Part shown: in pieces, positions 1 to 10,704 of the stretch
Position numbering within the stretch: position 1 is the stretch's first letter
Layout: each line of letters begins with the position of its first letter
Source of the DNA: Solobacterium sp.
GTDB lineage: Bacteria; Bacillota_I; Bacilli_A; Erysipelotrichales; Erysipelotrichaceae
Reading direction: 5' to 3'
NCBI GenBank assembly: GCA_024698805.1
Contig: JAILQT010000030.1
Coordinates: 1-43,160, forward strand
Length of the DNA stretch: 43,160 nt
The notes under the pieces: generated by a model
The model's database searches: none
The model's input: only the letters and a program-made list of their open reading frames with translations
Told to the model about the DNA's origin: nothing
Program-made: the position numbers and the translations under genes

Positions 1-922
1 CAACACGATCTCGATCGTGATCCTGGCTGCAGGCATCCTGCTCGGCGTCGTCAACATGACGCAGAAGAAGGGATTCTTCAACCTCGGCATCGACTTCTCC
101 AGCGGTACGAAACTCACGATCACAAGCAATGAAACGATCGATCTCGACGAAGTGAAGACACTGATGGCGGAAACAGGCTTTGACGGCTTCACATACCAGA
201 GCGCAGGCGACAATGCCGTCTATGCGATCACGAAACAGTCACTGACAACAGATGAACTGAACACGATCAAGGAAGTCTATATCGAAGCTTACGGAATCGA
301 GCCGGGCGACAACGTCGTTACGCCTGTCGTCGGACGCGACCTGGTCAGGAACGCATTCATCCTGACGATCGTCGCATGGATCGCCATGATGATCTATGTC
401 ACGATCCGTTTTGAATGGGACTACGCCCTCGGCTGCATCACCGCGCTGCTGCATGACGTAGGCATCGTCCTTGCCGTATTCTCGATCCTCAGAATGGAAG
501 TCAACATTGAGCTGATCTCCGTCCTGCTCACGATCATCGGTTACTCCATCAACAACTCCATCGTCGTCTTCGACAGGGTTCGTGAGATGCTGAAGGATGT
601 AAAGAGGAAGCCGAACAAAGAGATGTACAGGGACCTCGTCAACAGGGCACTCGACGCAACGATCAAGATGTCCATCAACAGCTCGATCACAACGATCCTG
701 CCTGTCATCGTCCTGCTCGTGATCGGGTCACGCGCGATCATCACATTCATGGTCGCCATGTTCATCGGCCTGATCGCCGGTACGATCTCCTCGATCTTCG
801 TAGCACCGACTGTCTGGATCTGGGCGCGCGATCACTTCAAGCCCCATGAGAAGAAGACAAAGAAGAAGTGGGAAGACAAGGAACACCTTGACGAATACAC
901 GATCAAGGGAATCAACGCATAG
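1..922 (+). CDS. secF: Protein translocase subunit SecF (5'-truncated by window edge)
   Basis: Reading frame open from the window start to tag at 920-922; the 'FFNLGIDFSSGTKLTI' and 'LLTIIGYSINNSIVVFDRVRE' segments are typical of SecF/SecD-family TM proteins. Confidence 0.9.
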   Translation, partial: NTISIVILAAGILLGVVNMTQKKGFFNLGIDFSSGTKLTITSNETIDLDEVKTLMAETGFDGFTYQSAGDNAVYAITKQSLTTDELNTIKEVYIEAYGIEPGDNVVTPVVGRDLVRNAFILTIVAWIAMMIYVTIRFEWDYALGCITALLHDVGIVLAVFSILRMEVNIELISVLLTIIGYSINNSIVVFDRVREMLKDVKRKPNKEMYRDLVNRALDATIKMSINSSITTILPVIVLLVIGSRAIITFMVAMFIGLIAGTISSIFVAPTVWIWARDHFKPHEKKTKKKWEDKEHLDEYTIKGINA

Positions 923-929
923 TTAAGAA

Positions 930-962
930 AAGACGCAGATGGGTTTCATCTGCTCTTTTTTG
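930..962 (+). terminator. Rho-independent terminator/attenuator after secF
   Basis: GCAGATG ggttt CATCTGC stem (935-953) followed by a T-tract. Confidence 0.7.
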
Positions 963-975
963 AAAGGATTTGTAT

Positions 976-1632
976 ATGAAAGCAGTATTATTCGACTGTG
1001 ACGGCCTGATGTTCGATACGGAAGCAGAGGCCCAGAAGATCTGGAAACGGATGGCCGAAGAGAAGGGCATCGACCTCCCGGAGGATTTCCGGTACCACAT
1101 CACAGGTACAGGCAAAAGGGACTATGTCTGGATCGATTCGATCAAAGGCCTGCGCGAGGCGCTGCCGGAGATCTCCGGCAAACGCTTCGACCTGGATTAC
1201 TGGAGGTCATTCGAACCGGACTCACTGAACAAGAAAGGCCTGAAAGAACTGTTTGCCTGGCTGCGTGACAACGGCTACAAAACAGCCGTATGTTCCTCAT
1301 CGCGCAGTGAATATGTGAAGGCGCTGATCTCCACGGTATCGGGAGGGCTCCCGGTCGAAGTCATCGTCGGCGGCGACCATGTCACAAGGTCCAAGCCGGA
1401 CCCGCAGATCTTCCTCCTCGGCGCAAAGACGCTCGGCGTCGAACCGGAAGAATGCCTCGTGCTCGAGGATTCGAAGTTCGGCATCATGGCAGCCGCGGCA
1501 GCGCATATGCGTTCCGTATTCATCGAGGATACGATCGAGCCGGATGCACAGATGGAAGCGCTGATCGATATGCGTGCGGATGATCTTTCCAGGGTCATCG
1601 GCATCCTGAAGGAAATGGAGGCGGCACAGTGA
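976..1632 (+). CDS. HAD-superfamily hydrolase (beta-phosphoglucomutase-like)
   Basis: MKAVLFDCDGLMFDTEAEA (DxD motif I), 'CSSSRSEYV', 'KPDPQIFLLGAKTLGVEPEECLVLEDSKFGIMAA'; GAAAGGA RBS upstream of ATG 976; the ORF-track start at 970 is a TTG two codons upstream. Confidence 0.85.
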   Translation: MKAVLFDCDGLMFDTEAEAQKIWKRMAEEKGIDLPEDFRYHITGTGKRDYVWIDSIKGLREALPEISGKRFDLDYWRSFEPDSLNKKGLKELFAWLRDNGYKTAVCSSSRSEYVKALISTVSGGLPVEVIVGGDHVTRSKPDPQIFLLGAKTLGVEPEECLVLEDSKFGIMAAAAAHMRSVFIEDTIEPDAQMEALIDMRADDLSRVIGILKEMEAAQ

Positions 1633-3209
1633 AGTGGGAGATCATTACCCCGGATGAGCGGGAGATCTGTGAAAGATACCATACCGGCAGGCTGAGCGGG
1701 AAACTGCTCGCTGCTTCCGGCCTTGGGGACGAAGACATCCGCACGCTGCTGGATGATTCGTACCATGTGGTCACTTCCGGAGCGGAATGCGTCCGCCGGT
1801 GTGCAGAGGAACTGGTGAAAGCGAAGACTTCAGGTCTGAAGGTGTTCATCGCCGGCGACTACGACGCCGACGGCATCTGCAGCACGGCGATCATGAAGCG
1901 GACGCTGGACAGGCTCCGGATCACGAACGGCTATTACATCCCTGACAGGCTGAAGGAAGGCTACGGCCTTTCCGCAGCCACGGTGCGCGCCGCGCATGCG
2001 AAGGGCTATGCAATGATCATCACCGTTGACAACGGTGTCAGGGCACACGAGGCGATCGCCTGCGCGCACAGCCTCGGCATGAAGATCATCGTCACTGACC
2101 ACCATGTGATCGACGAAGAGGTCGATGCGGACCTGCTCGTCCATCCCTGCCTTATGGAAGAGGATTATAAATACCTGTGCGGTGCGGGCGTCGCGCTGCA
2201 GATCAGCCGCACGCTGATCGGGGAAGACGACGAGATGACTGCCCTCGCTGCCTGCGCCAGCATCGGCGACGTGATGCCGCTGTGGCGGCAGACGCGCGAG
2301 ATCGTCAAGGCAGGCATGGCAGTCCTGAGGACCGGCAGGCCCAGGCCGCTTGCGAAACTGCTGACGCCGGGCTCCGCTGTCAGCGAGACGACGATCGCGT
2401 TCCAGATCGTGCCGAAGCTCAACAGTGTCGGCCGGATGAGCCATATCTCCAATGTGAACACGGTCGTGCGCTACCTTCTCAGCACAGATGAGAAAGTCCA
2501 GACCGACTACTGCATCCAGCTCGGCCGGATCAATGACCTGCGCCGCGAACTGTCCGTGAAGGAGACTGCAGACGCTGCCAGACTGGACAGAGGGGAGAAG
2601 TTCGCCGTCCTGTATGACCCGTCCTTCCATGAAGGCATCGTCGGCCTTGCGGCGGGAAAGCTCGCGGATGAGTTCCGCCGGCCTGTGCTCGTCATGGCAA
2701 AGGGTGAAGGCATATACAAGGGCAGCGGCAGGGCGCCCGAAGGTTTTGACATGTTCTCCTTCTTTGCGGATTTCGACTATCTGTCCGCGTTCGGCGGCCA
2801 TGAAGCCGCAGTAGGGCTTTCCGTAGCCGAAGGTGATCTTGAGCGGTTCCTGCAGGATGTCCGGGAGAAGATGGAACGCACGGATTTCGTCTATCAGGAG
2901 CCGTGTGAGAAGGCAGTCCTGATCACGGAAAGGATGCTGAACTTCGACGACGTCAGCGACCTGGAGAGGCTGTCCCCGTATCCGAAGGACCTGATCCGCC
3001 CGTATTTTGCCCTGCGCGGGGAATACCGGAAGGTCTATGAATCCGACAAACTCGCGCGCTATGCGATCGCTGCCAATACAGAAGCTGCGCTGTTCAAAAG
3101 GAAAGGACTGCCGTGTCCCGATACGGCGCACGTGCTGATCGGCAGACCGTCTGTGAACAGGTGGAGGAATTCGGTAAAAATACAGCTTGAAATCGAAGAA
3201 ATTTCCTGA
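1629..3209 (+). CDS. recJ: Single-stranded-DNA-specific exonuclease RecJ (DHH family)
   Basis: 'FIAGDYDADGICSTAIMKRTL', 'IIVTDHHVIDEE', 'LNSVGRMSH', 'GSGRAPEGFDMFSFF...FGGHEAAVGLSV' DHH/DHHA1 motifs; GTG start overlapping the HAD stop. Confidence 0.88.
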   Translation: MKWEIITPDEREICERYHTGRLSGKLLAASGLGDEDIRTLLDDSYHVVTSGAECVRRCAEELVKAKTSGLKVFIAGDYDADGICSTAIMKRTLDRLRITNGYYIPDRLKEGYGLSAATVRAAHAKGYAMIITVDNGVRAHEAIACAHSLGMKIIVTDHHVIDEEVDADLLVHPCLMEEDYKYLCGAGVALQISRTLIGEDDEMTALAACASIGDVMPLWRQTREIVKAGMAVLRTGRPRPLAKLLTPGSAVSETTIAFQIVPKLNSVGRMSHISNVNTVVRYLLSTDEKVQTDYCIQLGRINDLRRELSVKETADAARLDRGEKFAVLYDPSFHEGIVGLAAGKLADEFRRPVLVMAKGEGIYKGSGRAPEGFDMFSFFADFDYLSAFGGHEAAVGLSVAEGDLERFLQDVREKMERTDFVYQEPCEKAVLITERMLNFDDVSDLERLSPYPKDLIRPYFALRGEYRKVYESDKLARYAIAANTEAALFKRKGLPCPDTAHVLIGRPSVNRWRNSVKIQLEIEEIS

Positions 3210-3273
3210 AATCAAAAGAAAAGAAATTAGATTGGTTGTATAATATGCGTATCTTTTCTTCGGAGGTAATAAT

Positions 3274-3801
3274 ATGACAGTCAGATTAGAGGATTATATC
3301 GCAACGATACCGGATTTCCCGAAAGAAGGCATTCTTTTCAGAGATGTGACGCCGATGGTCGCCGATGGTGAAGCTTTCCACCAGATGGTCGACGAGATCG
3401 CTGAATACGCGAAGTCGGTCGGTGCCGAAGTGATCGTCGGACCGGAGAGCCGCGGTTTCCTTTTCGGATGTCCTGTAGCCTATGCGATGAATATCGGATT
3501 CGTACCTGTCAGAAAACCCGGCAAGCTGCCGCGCGAAACGGTCTCCTGCACATACGATCTGGAATATGGCTCCAATGAACTGCATATGCATAAAGACGCG
3601 ATCAAACCCGGGCAGAGATGCCTGGTCATCGACGACCTGCTCGCTACCGGCGGGACTGCGGAAGCAGCCTGCAAACTGGTCGAAATGGTCGGCGGCGTCG
3701 TGGCAGGACTTGCTTTTGTCGTTGAACTCGAAGGCCTGGACGGTATCGCGCGTATCGACGGCTACGATGTTTACAGAAAAATGTACCTGTCTGACAAATA
3801 A
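3274..3801 (+). CDS. apt: Adenine phosphoribosyltransferase
   Basis: '[17 protein letters not shown]', '[11 protein letters not shown]', '[22 protein letters not shown]' PRPP motif. Confidence 0.95.
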   Translation: MTVRLEDYIATIPDFPKEGILFRDVTPMVADGEAFHQMVDEIAEYAKSVGAEVIVGPESRGFLFGCPVAYAMNIGFVPVRKPGKLPRETVSCTYDLEYGSNELHMHKDAIKPGQRCLVIDDLLATGGTAEAACKLVEMVGGVVAGLAFVVELEGLDGIARIDGYDVYRKMYLSDK

Positions 3802-3826
3802 TCGAAGCCGGTCTTCGATTTTTCAA
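3800..3826 (+). terminator. Rho-independent terminator after apt
   Basis: AATCGAAG ccggt CTTCGATT followed by T-tract. Confidence 0.7.
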
Positions 3827-3839
3827 TAAGGGGAGGGAT

Positions 3840-6041
3840 ATGGCTGAACACAAAAATCCGGGAATTGATGATGTAATGGATGAAGCCAAAACATATATTC
3901 ACGCACCGGAGAGTCTTGCATTGCTCGAAAAAGCCGCGAATTACGCGTCCGAGCACCATGCAGGACAATTTCGTCGTTCCGGAGAGCCGTATATCATCCA
4001 CCTGACAAATGTAGCTTACATCCTCGCGAAGATGCGCTGCGGGCCGATGACGGTCGCTGCCGGTTTCCTGCATGACGTGATCGAGGACTGCGGCGTCTCG
4101 CATGAACAGCTCGCCCGTGATTTCAGCGATGAGATGGCGGACCTCGTCGAAGCAGTCACAAAGGTCGGCACCCTTGAGTTCAAGGGGAAGGACGACCCGG
4201 AATACCAGGCTGCCAACCACCGCAAGATCTTCATTGCGATGGCGAAGGACGTGCGCGTCATCCTGGTCAAGCTCGTGGACAGGCTGCACAACATGCGCAC
4301 GCTGCAGTACCAGTCGGAAGCTTCCCAGAAGCGCATCGCGATGGAGACGCTCGAAGTCTATGCGCCGATCGCGCACCGTCTCGGTATCAGTTCCATCAAG
4401 AACGAGCTCGAGGACCTGTCTTTCTTCTATCTGAACCGCGAGGAATACTACCATATCGCCAAGCTCGTGGAAGCGAAGAAGGCGGAGCGCGACGAGGCGG
4501 TCAGCCGCATGATCAGCGACATCTCGGAGATGCTGAAGGAGAACAACATCGAATTCCGGATCTTCGGCAGGTCCAAGCATCTGTATTCGATCTACAGGAA
4601 GATGGTCACAAAGCACAAGCGGTTCGACGAGATCCTCGACCTGCTCGCGATCCGCATCATCACGAAGACGGAACTGAACTGCTACGAGGTGCTGGGTTAC
4701 ATACACGCGGCCTACAAGCCGATCCCCGGCAGGCTGAAGGATTATATCGCCGTCCCGAAAACGAATATGTACCAGTCGATCCATACGACGATCATCGGCG
4801 AGGACGCGAAGATCTTCGAGGTCCAGATCCGGACCGAAGAGATGGACGCTGTCGCCGAACGCGGTGTCGCGGCGCACTGGAGATACAAGGAAGGTTCCAA
4901 ATACGACGCCAGGGCGGAACAGAAGGAGATCGAGAACAAGCTCTCCTGGTTCAAGAACTTCGCACTGTATTCCGAGGACGACGTCAATGAGAGCGCCTCC
5001 GAATACATGGCGACGCTGCAGCGCGACGTCTTTGAAGCCAATGTATATGTCATGACCCCGATGGGGCGCGTCATCGACCTGCCCAACGGCGCTACGCCGA
5101 TCGACTTCGCCTACCGCATCCATACCGATGTCGGCCATACGGCGGTCGGCGCGATCGTCAACAACGCGATGGTGCCGCTGAATACGGAGCTCCATACGGG
5201 CGACGTCGTGCAGATCAAGACGATGAAGGGCACCGGTCCGAGCGAAGACTGGCTGAAATTCGTCAAGACGAACCAGGCACGCAACAAGATCCGCCGCTAC
5301 CTGCAGCTCAAGGAATCCGAAAAGCATGAAGAGCGTGTCGCCGAGGGCGAGAAGGCCCTGGCGGAAGAGCTGCGCAAGCGTGGTGCAGACCCGAAGGAAT
5401 ATCTCGACAAAAAGCATATCGAGCCTTTGTACAGGGAATTCCGGGTGACCAATTATACGGAATTCATGTATTCCCTTGCGGTGAAGTCCAACAGCGTCTC
5501 GGCCGTCGCCGACAGACTGACGAACCAGCGTCATGTGCCGACCGAGGACGAAGTGCTCTCCAGGGTGCTGAACAAGGAAGAGCCGAGGAGGACGACAAAG
5601 CTCGGCCTCGTCATCCCCGGCATCGAGTCGATGAAGATGTCCATCGCGCATTGCTGCAAGCCTGTCTACGGCGATAAGATCGTCGGCTTCATCACGAAGG
5701 CGGACGGCGTCAAGGTGCACCGCGCCGACTGTTCGAACATCATCCACATCAAGAACAGGAAGATCCCCGTCGAATGGGATGAAGGCGATCATGAGCGGCT
5801 GTATGACAGCGTGCTGATCGTCAACTGCTATGACCGCAGCTTCCTGCTCACGGATATCGTGACGCTCGTCAACCAGTGCAAGGTGCCGATGGAATCGGTC
5901 AGCGCCAATGTGAACAAGGACAAGATCACGAGCACGATCAAAATGAGCATCCGCGTCCATGACCTCGATCAGCTCGAGAACGTCATCTCGAATCTGCGGA
6001 AAGTCGAATCGGTCATCACGGTCAAAAGATCGTCGCAATGA
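3840..6041 (+). CDS. relA: RelA/SpoT bifunctional (p)ppGpp synthetase/hydrolase
   Basis: HD domain 'GFLHDVIEDCGV', synthetase 'PIPGRLKDYIAVPKTNMYQSIHTTIIG', TGS 'TPMGRVIDLPNGATPIDFAYRIHTDVGHTAVGA', C-terminal ACT. Confidence 0.95.
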   Translation: MAEHKNPGIDDVMDEAKTYIHAPESLALLEKAANYASEHHAGQFRRSGEPYIIHLTNVAYILAKMRCGPMTVAAGFLHDVIEDCGVSHEQLARDFSDEMADLVEAVTKVGTLEFKGKDDPEYQAANHRKIFIAMAKDVRVILVKLVDRLHNMRTLQYQSEASQKRIAMETLEVYAPIAHRLGISSIKNELEDLSFFYLNREEYYHIAKLVEAKKAERDEAVSRMISDISEMLKENNIEFRIFGRSKHLYSIYRKMVTKHKRFDEILDLLAIRIITKTELNCYEVLGYIHAAYKPIPGRLKDYIAVPKTNMYQSIHTTIIGEDAKIFEVQIRTEEMDAVAERGVAAHWRYKEGSKYDARAEQKEIENKLSWFKNFALYSEDDVNESASEYMATLQRDVFEANVYVMTPMGRVIDLPNGATPIDFAYRIHTDVGHTAVGAIVNNAMVPLNTELHTGDVVQIKTMKGTGPSEDWLKFVKTNQARNKIRRYLQLKESEKHEERVAEGEKALAEELRKRGADPKEYLDKKHIEPLYREFRVTNYTEFMYSLAVKSNSVSAVADRLTNQRHVPTEDEVLSRVLNKEEPRRTTKLGLVIPGIESMKMSIAHCCKPVYGDKIVGFITKADGVKVHRADCSNIIHIKNRKIPVEWDEGDHERLYDSVLIVNCYDRSFLLTDIVTLVNQCKVPMESVSANVNKDKITSTIKMSIRVHDLDQLENVISNLRKVESVITVKRSSQ

Positions 6042-6045
6042 CTGC

Positions 6046-6074
6046 TTGTCTTAAGACATAAAAACAATTATAAT
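6046..6074 (+). promoter_or_regulatory. Sigma-A-type promoter for the hisS-aspS T-box transcript
   Basis: TTGTCT (6046-6051), 17-nt spacer, TATAAT (6069-6074). Confidence 0.75.
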
Positions 6075-6088
6075 CTCTTCTGTAAATT

Positions 6089-6300
6089 CAGAGAGGGAGA
6101 GATATTCTGTGAAAGCCGGTACAGCGACAATGGTACGGTGAAAGCATTGCGGCGGAAACAGAAGCGGACACTCCTTAGAAGATATTCCGAAACAGCAGTA
6201 GGAGTATACGTATTCCGCGTTAAGGAAGAGCGTACGGACATTGTCCGTAAACTGAGGTGGTACCGCGCGCAAGCGTCCTTGGATGAGGGCGTTTTTTATA
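6089..6300 (+). ncRNA. T-box leader regulating hisS-aspS, with antiterminator and terminator
   Basis: Stem I distal loop GGTGAAAGC; pairings TTCTGT/ACAGAA and AGGGAG/CTCCTT frame a specifier loop GCGGACA(C); T-box core TGAGGTGGTACCGCG (6253-6267); terminator gcgtcc...gggcgtTTTTT (6273-6297) just upstream of hisS. Confidence 0.88.
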
Positions 6301-6317
6301 TACTGGGAGGTATTTAC

Positions 6318-7583
<1,266 letters not shown>

Positions 7584-9341
7584 ATGAAAAGAACACATGA
7601 GAACGGCACGCTGCATGCGTGTGATGCGGGCAAAGAAGTAACACTCGTCGGCTGGGTCCAGAAAAGAAGGAACCTCGGCTCGATCGTATTCGTCGATCTG
7701 CGCGACAGGAGCGGCGTCGTCCAGATCACATTCGATGAAACGATCAGTGAAAAGGTGAAGGAAGTACGAAGCGAATTCATCCTGCAGGTGACCGGCACAG
7801 TCCAGATGCGCAAAGACGCCAACCCGAAGATGGCGACCGGCGAGATCGAAGTGCTCGCGAAAGACGTCGTCATCGTCAACCGGGCGGAGACTGCCCCGAT
7901 CACGATCAGCGACGATACCGATACGAATGAAGACACAAGGCTGAAATACAGGTATCTGGATCTCAGAAGGCATGTCCTGCAGCAGAACCTGATCCTGCGC
8001 CACAGGGTATGCATGGCAGCGAGGAACCTGCTGGACTCCGAGGGCTTCGTCGAGATCGAGACGCCGATCCTCGCCAGGAGCACGCCCGAGGGCGCAAGGG
8101 ACTACCTTGTACCTTCCAGGATCTATAACGGCAAGTTCTGGGCACTGCCCCAGTCCCCGCAGATCTACAAGCAGCTGCTGATGATCTCCGGCATGGAGAA
8201 ATACTTCCAGATCGCGAGATGCTTCCGCGACGAGGATCTCAGAAGCGACCGCCAGCCGGAATTCACGCAGATCGATATCGAGATGAGTTTCGGCGACGAA
8301 GATACGATCTTCGGCGTTGTCGAACGGCTGATGAAGGCGATCTTCAGAGAGTGCATCAGCGCGGAACTTGAGGATACGTTCGTACGCATCCCGTACAGCG
8401 AATGCATGCGCCTGTACGGAACGGACAAGCCCGACCTGCGCTTCGGCAATACGATCACGGAACTCAATGACATCTTCAAAGATACGGAATTCCAGGTGTT
8501 CCGGTCCGTTCTTGATACAGACGGTATCATCGGCGCGCTGAAATTCTCCGAAGCAGCTTCGAAATACAGCCGCAAGGGCATCGACAAGCTGCAGGATTTT
8601 GTGAAGCACGGCTTTAAGGCAAAGGCGCTTGCATGGCTGAAGCAGGAGAACGGCACCCTCAGCGGTTCGATCGCAAAGGCGCTCAGCGACGCGGAAAAGG
8701 CAGCGCTCAGCGAAAAGCTCTCCCTGGCAGACGGGGACCTCGTCCTCATCATCGCCGACCAGGCAAAGATCGTCCGCTCATCCCTCGGCGCACTGCGCGT
8801 ACGGCTCGGTCATGAACTGGACCTGATCGAAAAGGATGTATACAAATTCCTGTGGGTCACGGATTTCCCGATGTTCGAATACAGTGAAGAGGAAAACAGA
8901 TGGGTCGCTTCCCATCATCCGTTCACAGCACCGAAGGAAGAAGATGTCCGGTACCTCTTCTCGGATCCCGGACGCGTATCCTCCAGGGCGTACGACCTCG
9001 TCCTCAACGGGTATGAACTGCTGAGCGGCTCGATCCGTATCCATGACCAGGATCTGCAGGAGAAGGTCTTCGAAGCCATCGGCCTGACGATGGAAGAGGC
9101 GCAGGAACGCTTCGGTTTCTTCCTGCAGGCATTCCGCTACGGCACGCCCCCGCACGGCGGCGTCGGCATCGGTCTGGAAAGACTCGTCATGGTGCTGGCC
9201 GGCACGGACAATATCCGCGACGTCGTTGCCTTCCCGACAACGAACAGCTCCCTCGACCTCATGTCGGATGCCCCGAATGTCGTTGACAGGGCACAGCTTG
9301 ACATTCTCGGAATTGAGATAACCAAAAACAATAACGATTAA
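7584..9341 (+). CDS. aspS: Aspartyl-tRNA synthetase
   Basis: OB-fold 'VTLVGWVQKRRNLGSIVFVDLRDRSGVVQ', 'YRYLDLRR', 'ARCFRDEDLRSDRQPEFTQIDIEMSF', C-terminal 'GTPPHGGVGIGLERLVMVLAGTDNIRDVVAFP'. Confidence 0.96.
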   Translation: MKRTHENGTLHACDAGKEVTLVGWVQKRRNLGSIVFVDLRDRSGVVQITFDETISEKVKEVRSEFILQVTGTVQMRKDANPKMATGEIEVLAKDVVIVNRAETAPITISDDTDTNEDTRLKYRYLDLRRHVLQQNLILRHRVCMAARNLLDSEGFVEIETPILARSTPEGARDYLVPSRIYNGKFWALPQSPQIYKQLLMISGMEKYFQIARCFRDEDLRSDRQPEFTQIDIEMSFGDEDTIFGVVERLMKAIFRECISAELEDTFVRIPYSECMRLYGTDKPDLRFGNTITELNDIFKDTEFQVFRSVLDTDGIIGALKFSEAASKYSRKGIDKLQDFVKHGFKAKALAWLKQENGTLSGSIAKALSDAEKAALSEKLSLADGDLVLIIADQAKIVRSSLGALRVRLGHELDLIEKDVYKFLWVTDFPMFEYSEEENRWVASHHPFTAPKEEDVRYLFSDPGRVSSRAYDLVLNGYELLSGSIRIHDQDLQEKVFEAIGLTMEEAQERFGFFLQAFRYGTPPHGGVGIGLERLVMVLAGTDNIRDVVAFPTTNSSLDLMSDAPNVVDRAQLDILGIEITKNNND

Positions 9342-9389
9342 TATACAGCGTGTCAAGACTGTTATTACGAAATGCGCTGTCGTATAATT

Positions 9390-9586
9390 TAATTGCCGGA
9401 GGACTTCGTATTTTTCCTACATTTTGATATAAGGGAATTCTGACTGGAGATTCCTGTGTTGAACGCTCGGTACGGCCGAGAATCCTGACGGATGACCAAG
9501 AATACCCACCTCTACATAAGAGGGAACATATCACCCCTTCGGCTAAACCGCAGAAAAACTGCCGTCTGATTTCGGCAGTTTTTAAT
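9390..9586 (+). ncRNA. ssrS: Candidate 6S RNA with its terminator
   Basis: About 150-nt non-coding transcript candidate after TATAAT (9383-9388); ends close on each other: GCCGGAGG (9395-9402) pairs with CCTTCGGC (9536-9543); internal stems CTCGG/CCGAG; strong terminator AAAAACTGCCG/CGGCAGTTTTT (9554-9583); placed directly downstream of aspS, where 6S-1 (bsrA) lies in B. subtilis. Confidence 0.6.
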
Positions 9587-9638
9587 ATTTGCGCGCTTTT
9601 TTTCATGTATGATTAGTACATACAAGGAGAAAAACAAA

Positions 9639-10307
9639 ATGAAATATCAGATCAAAGGCGGAGCATTCCCCGTCGTGGAATGCATTGTTGACGCAAATGA
9701 AACGATGATCACGGAAGGCGGATCCATGGTATGGATGTCCCCGAACATGCAGATGGAGACGACCGGTACCGGCGGCTTCGGCAGACTGTTCTCCGGTGAG
9801 AATATCTTCCAGAACCTGTATACGGCACGCGGCGGCCAGGGCATGATCGCATTCGGTTCTTCCTTCCCCGGCAAGATCGTCGCGGTGGACGTATCCCAGG
9901 GCGACTGGATCGTGCAGAAATCCGCATTCCTGGCAAGCGAGCAGACAGTGCAGCTGAGCGTCCATTTCCGCAAGAAGGCCATGAGCGGCCTGTTCAGCGG
10001 CGAAGGCTTCATCATGCAGAAACTCAGCGGTATGGGCACCGCATTCGTCGAGATCGACGGCGAACTGATCGAATACTATCTGAATGCAGGCCAGCAGCTC
10101 ATCGTCGATACAGGCAACGTCGCAGGCTTTGAAGCGTCCGTCGCGATGGACGTCGTACCCGTCAAGGGCCTTAAAAACAAACTGCTTGGCGGCGAGGGCC
10201 TGTTCAACACCGTGCTGACCGGTCCGGGAAGGATATGGCTGCAGACGATGCCGATCTCCTCTGTTGCGTCTGCCATCATTCCCTATATCCCTACATCAGG
10301 CAGCTGA
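9639..10307 (+). CDS. AIM24/TIGR00266-family protein
   Basis: 'MKYQIKGGAFPVVECIVDANETMITEGGSMVWMSPNMQMETTG...' and 'GPGRIWLQTMPISSVAS'; AAGGAG RBS before ATG 9639. Confidence 0.8.
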   Translation: MKYQIKGGAFPVVECIVDANETMITEGGSMVWMSPNMQMETTGTGGFGRLFSGENIFQNLYTARGGQGMIAFGSSFPGKIVAVDVSQGDWIVQKSAFLASEQTVQLSVHFRKKAMSGLFSGEGFIMQKLSGMGTAFVEIDGELIEYYLNAGQQLIVDTGNVAGFEASVAMDVVPVKGLKNKLLGGEGLFNTVLTGPGRIWLQTMPISSVASAIIPYIPTSGS

Positions 10308-10325
10308 TCGTGAAACCGGACGGAT

Positions 10326-10703
10326 ATGAAAAAACGGAAAAAGACGAAGACGACGGCCGCAGGCATCATAGCAGGATTGATGGCTGTCTCCTTCTCGCAG
10401 GCGTGCATATTCAACCATAATGCTGCCGTCTACGGGCCGCCTCCTTCCGCTTCGTACGATCCGGATGACAATGTCAACGAAGACGTCTACGGGCCTCCCG
10501 AGGAGGATCCGGCAGAGACCCCGGTGACGGAGCAGATCGAAGAGACGTATGACCCTGCAGAAAATGTTCCTGTGTGCGTCTACGGTCCCGCGTCGTATTT
10601 CGAGGATGAGGAACCGGCGGAAGAGACGGCTGTGCCGCAGGAGACATACGATCCCGAAGAGAATGTGCCTGCCGACGTATACGGCCCGCCGCCCGCAGAC
10701 TGA
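10326..10703 (+). CDS. Small secreted/lipoprotein-like peptide with repeated YDPxxNVxxxVYGPP motifs; putative rSAM-modified RiPP-like precursor
   Basis: 125 aa; basic, hydrophobic N-terminus (MKKRKKTKTTAAGIIAGLMAVSFSQAC); four VYGP motifs, three within YDP(DD/AE/EE)NVxxxVYGP units; stop at 10701-10703 followed at once by the rSAM ATG at 10705. Confidence 0.7.
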   Translation: MKKRKKTKTTAAGIIAGLMAVSFSQACIFNHNAAVYGPPPSASYDPDDNVNEDVYGPPEEDPAETPVTEQIEETYDPAENVPVCVYGPASYFEDEEPAEETAVPQETYDPEENVPADVYGPPPAD

Positions 10704-10704
10704 T

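Noticed and set aside
3771-6038. 755-aa minus-strand ORF antisense to relA
   Set aside because: Shadow ORF: the + strand frame encodes clear RelA/SpoT motifs, and the antisense translation is low-complexity (D/R/V-rich) with no recognisable domain. The same applies to the other long minus ORFs (1830-3215, 7005-8609, 10474-11451, 17274-18878, 24496-25761).
6138-6317. ORF-track N-terminal extension of HisS
   Set aside because: This stretch is the T-box leader, including terminator; the HisS N-terminus MSYQTPRGTYDI begins at 6318 with its own RBS.
10549-10704. ORF-track extension of the rSAM enzyme to 10549
   Set aside because: It overlaps the VYGPP peptide gene in another frame and lacks an RBS; ATG 10705 gives a normal N-terminus before the radical SAM motif.
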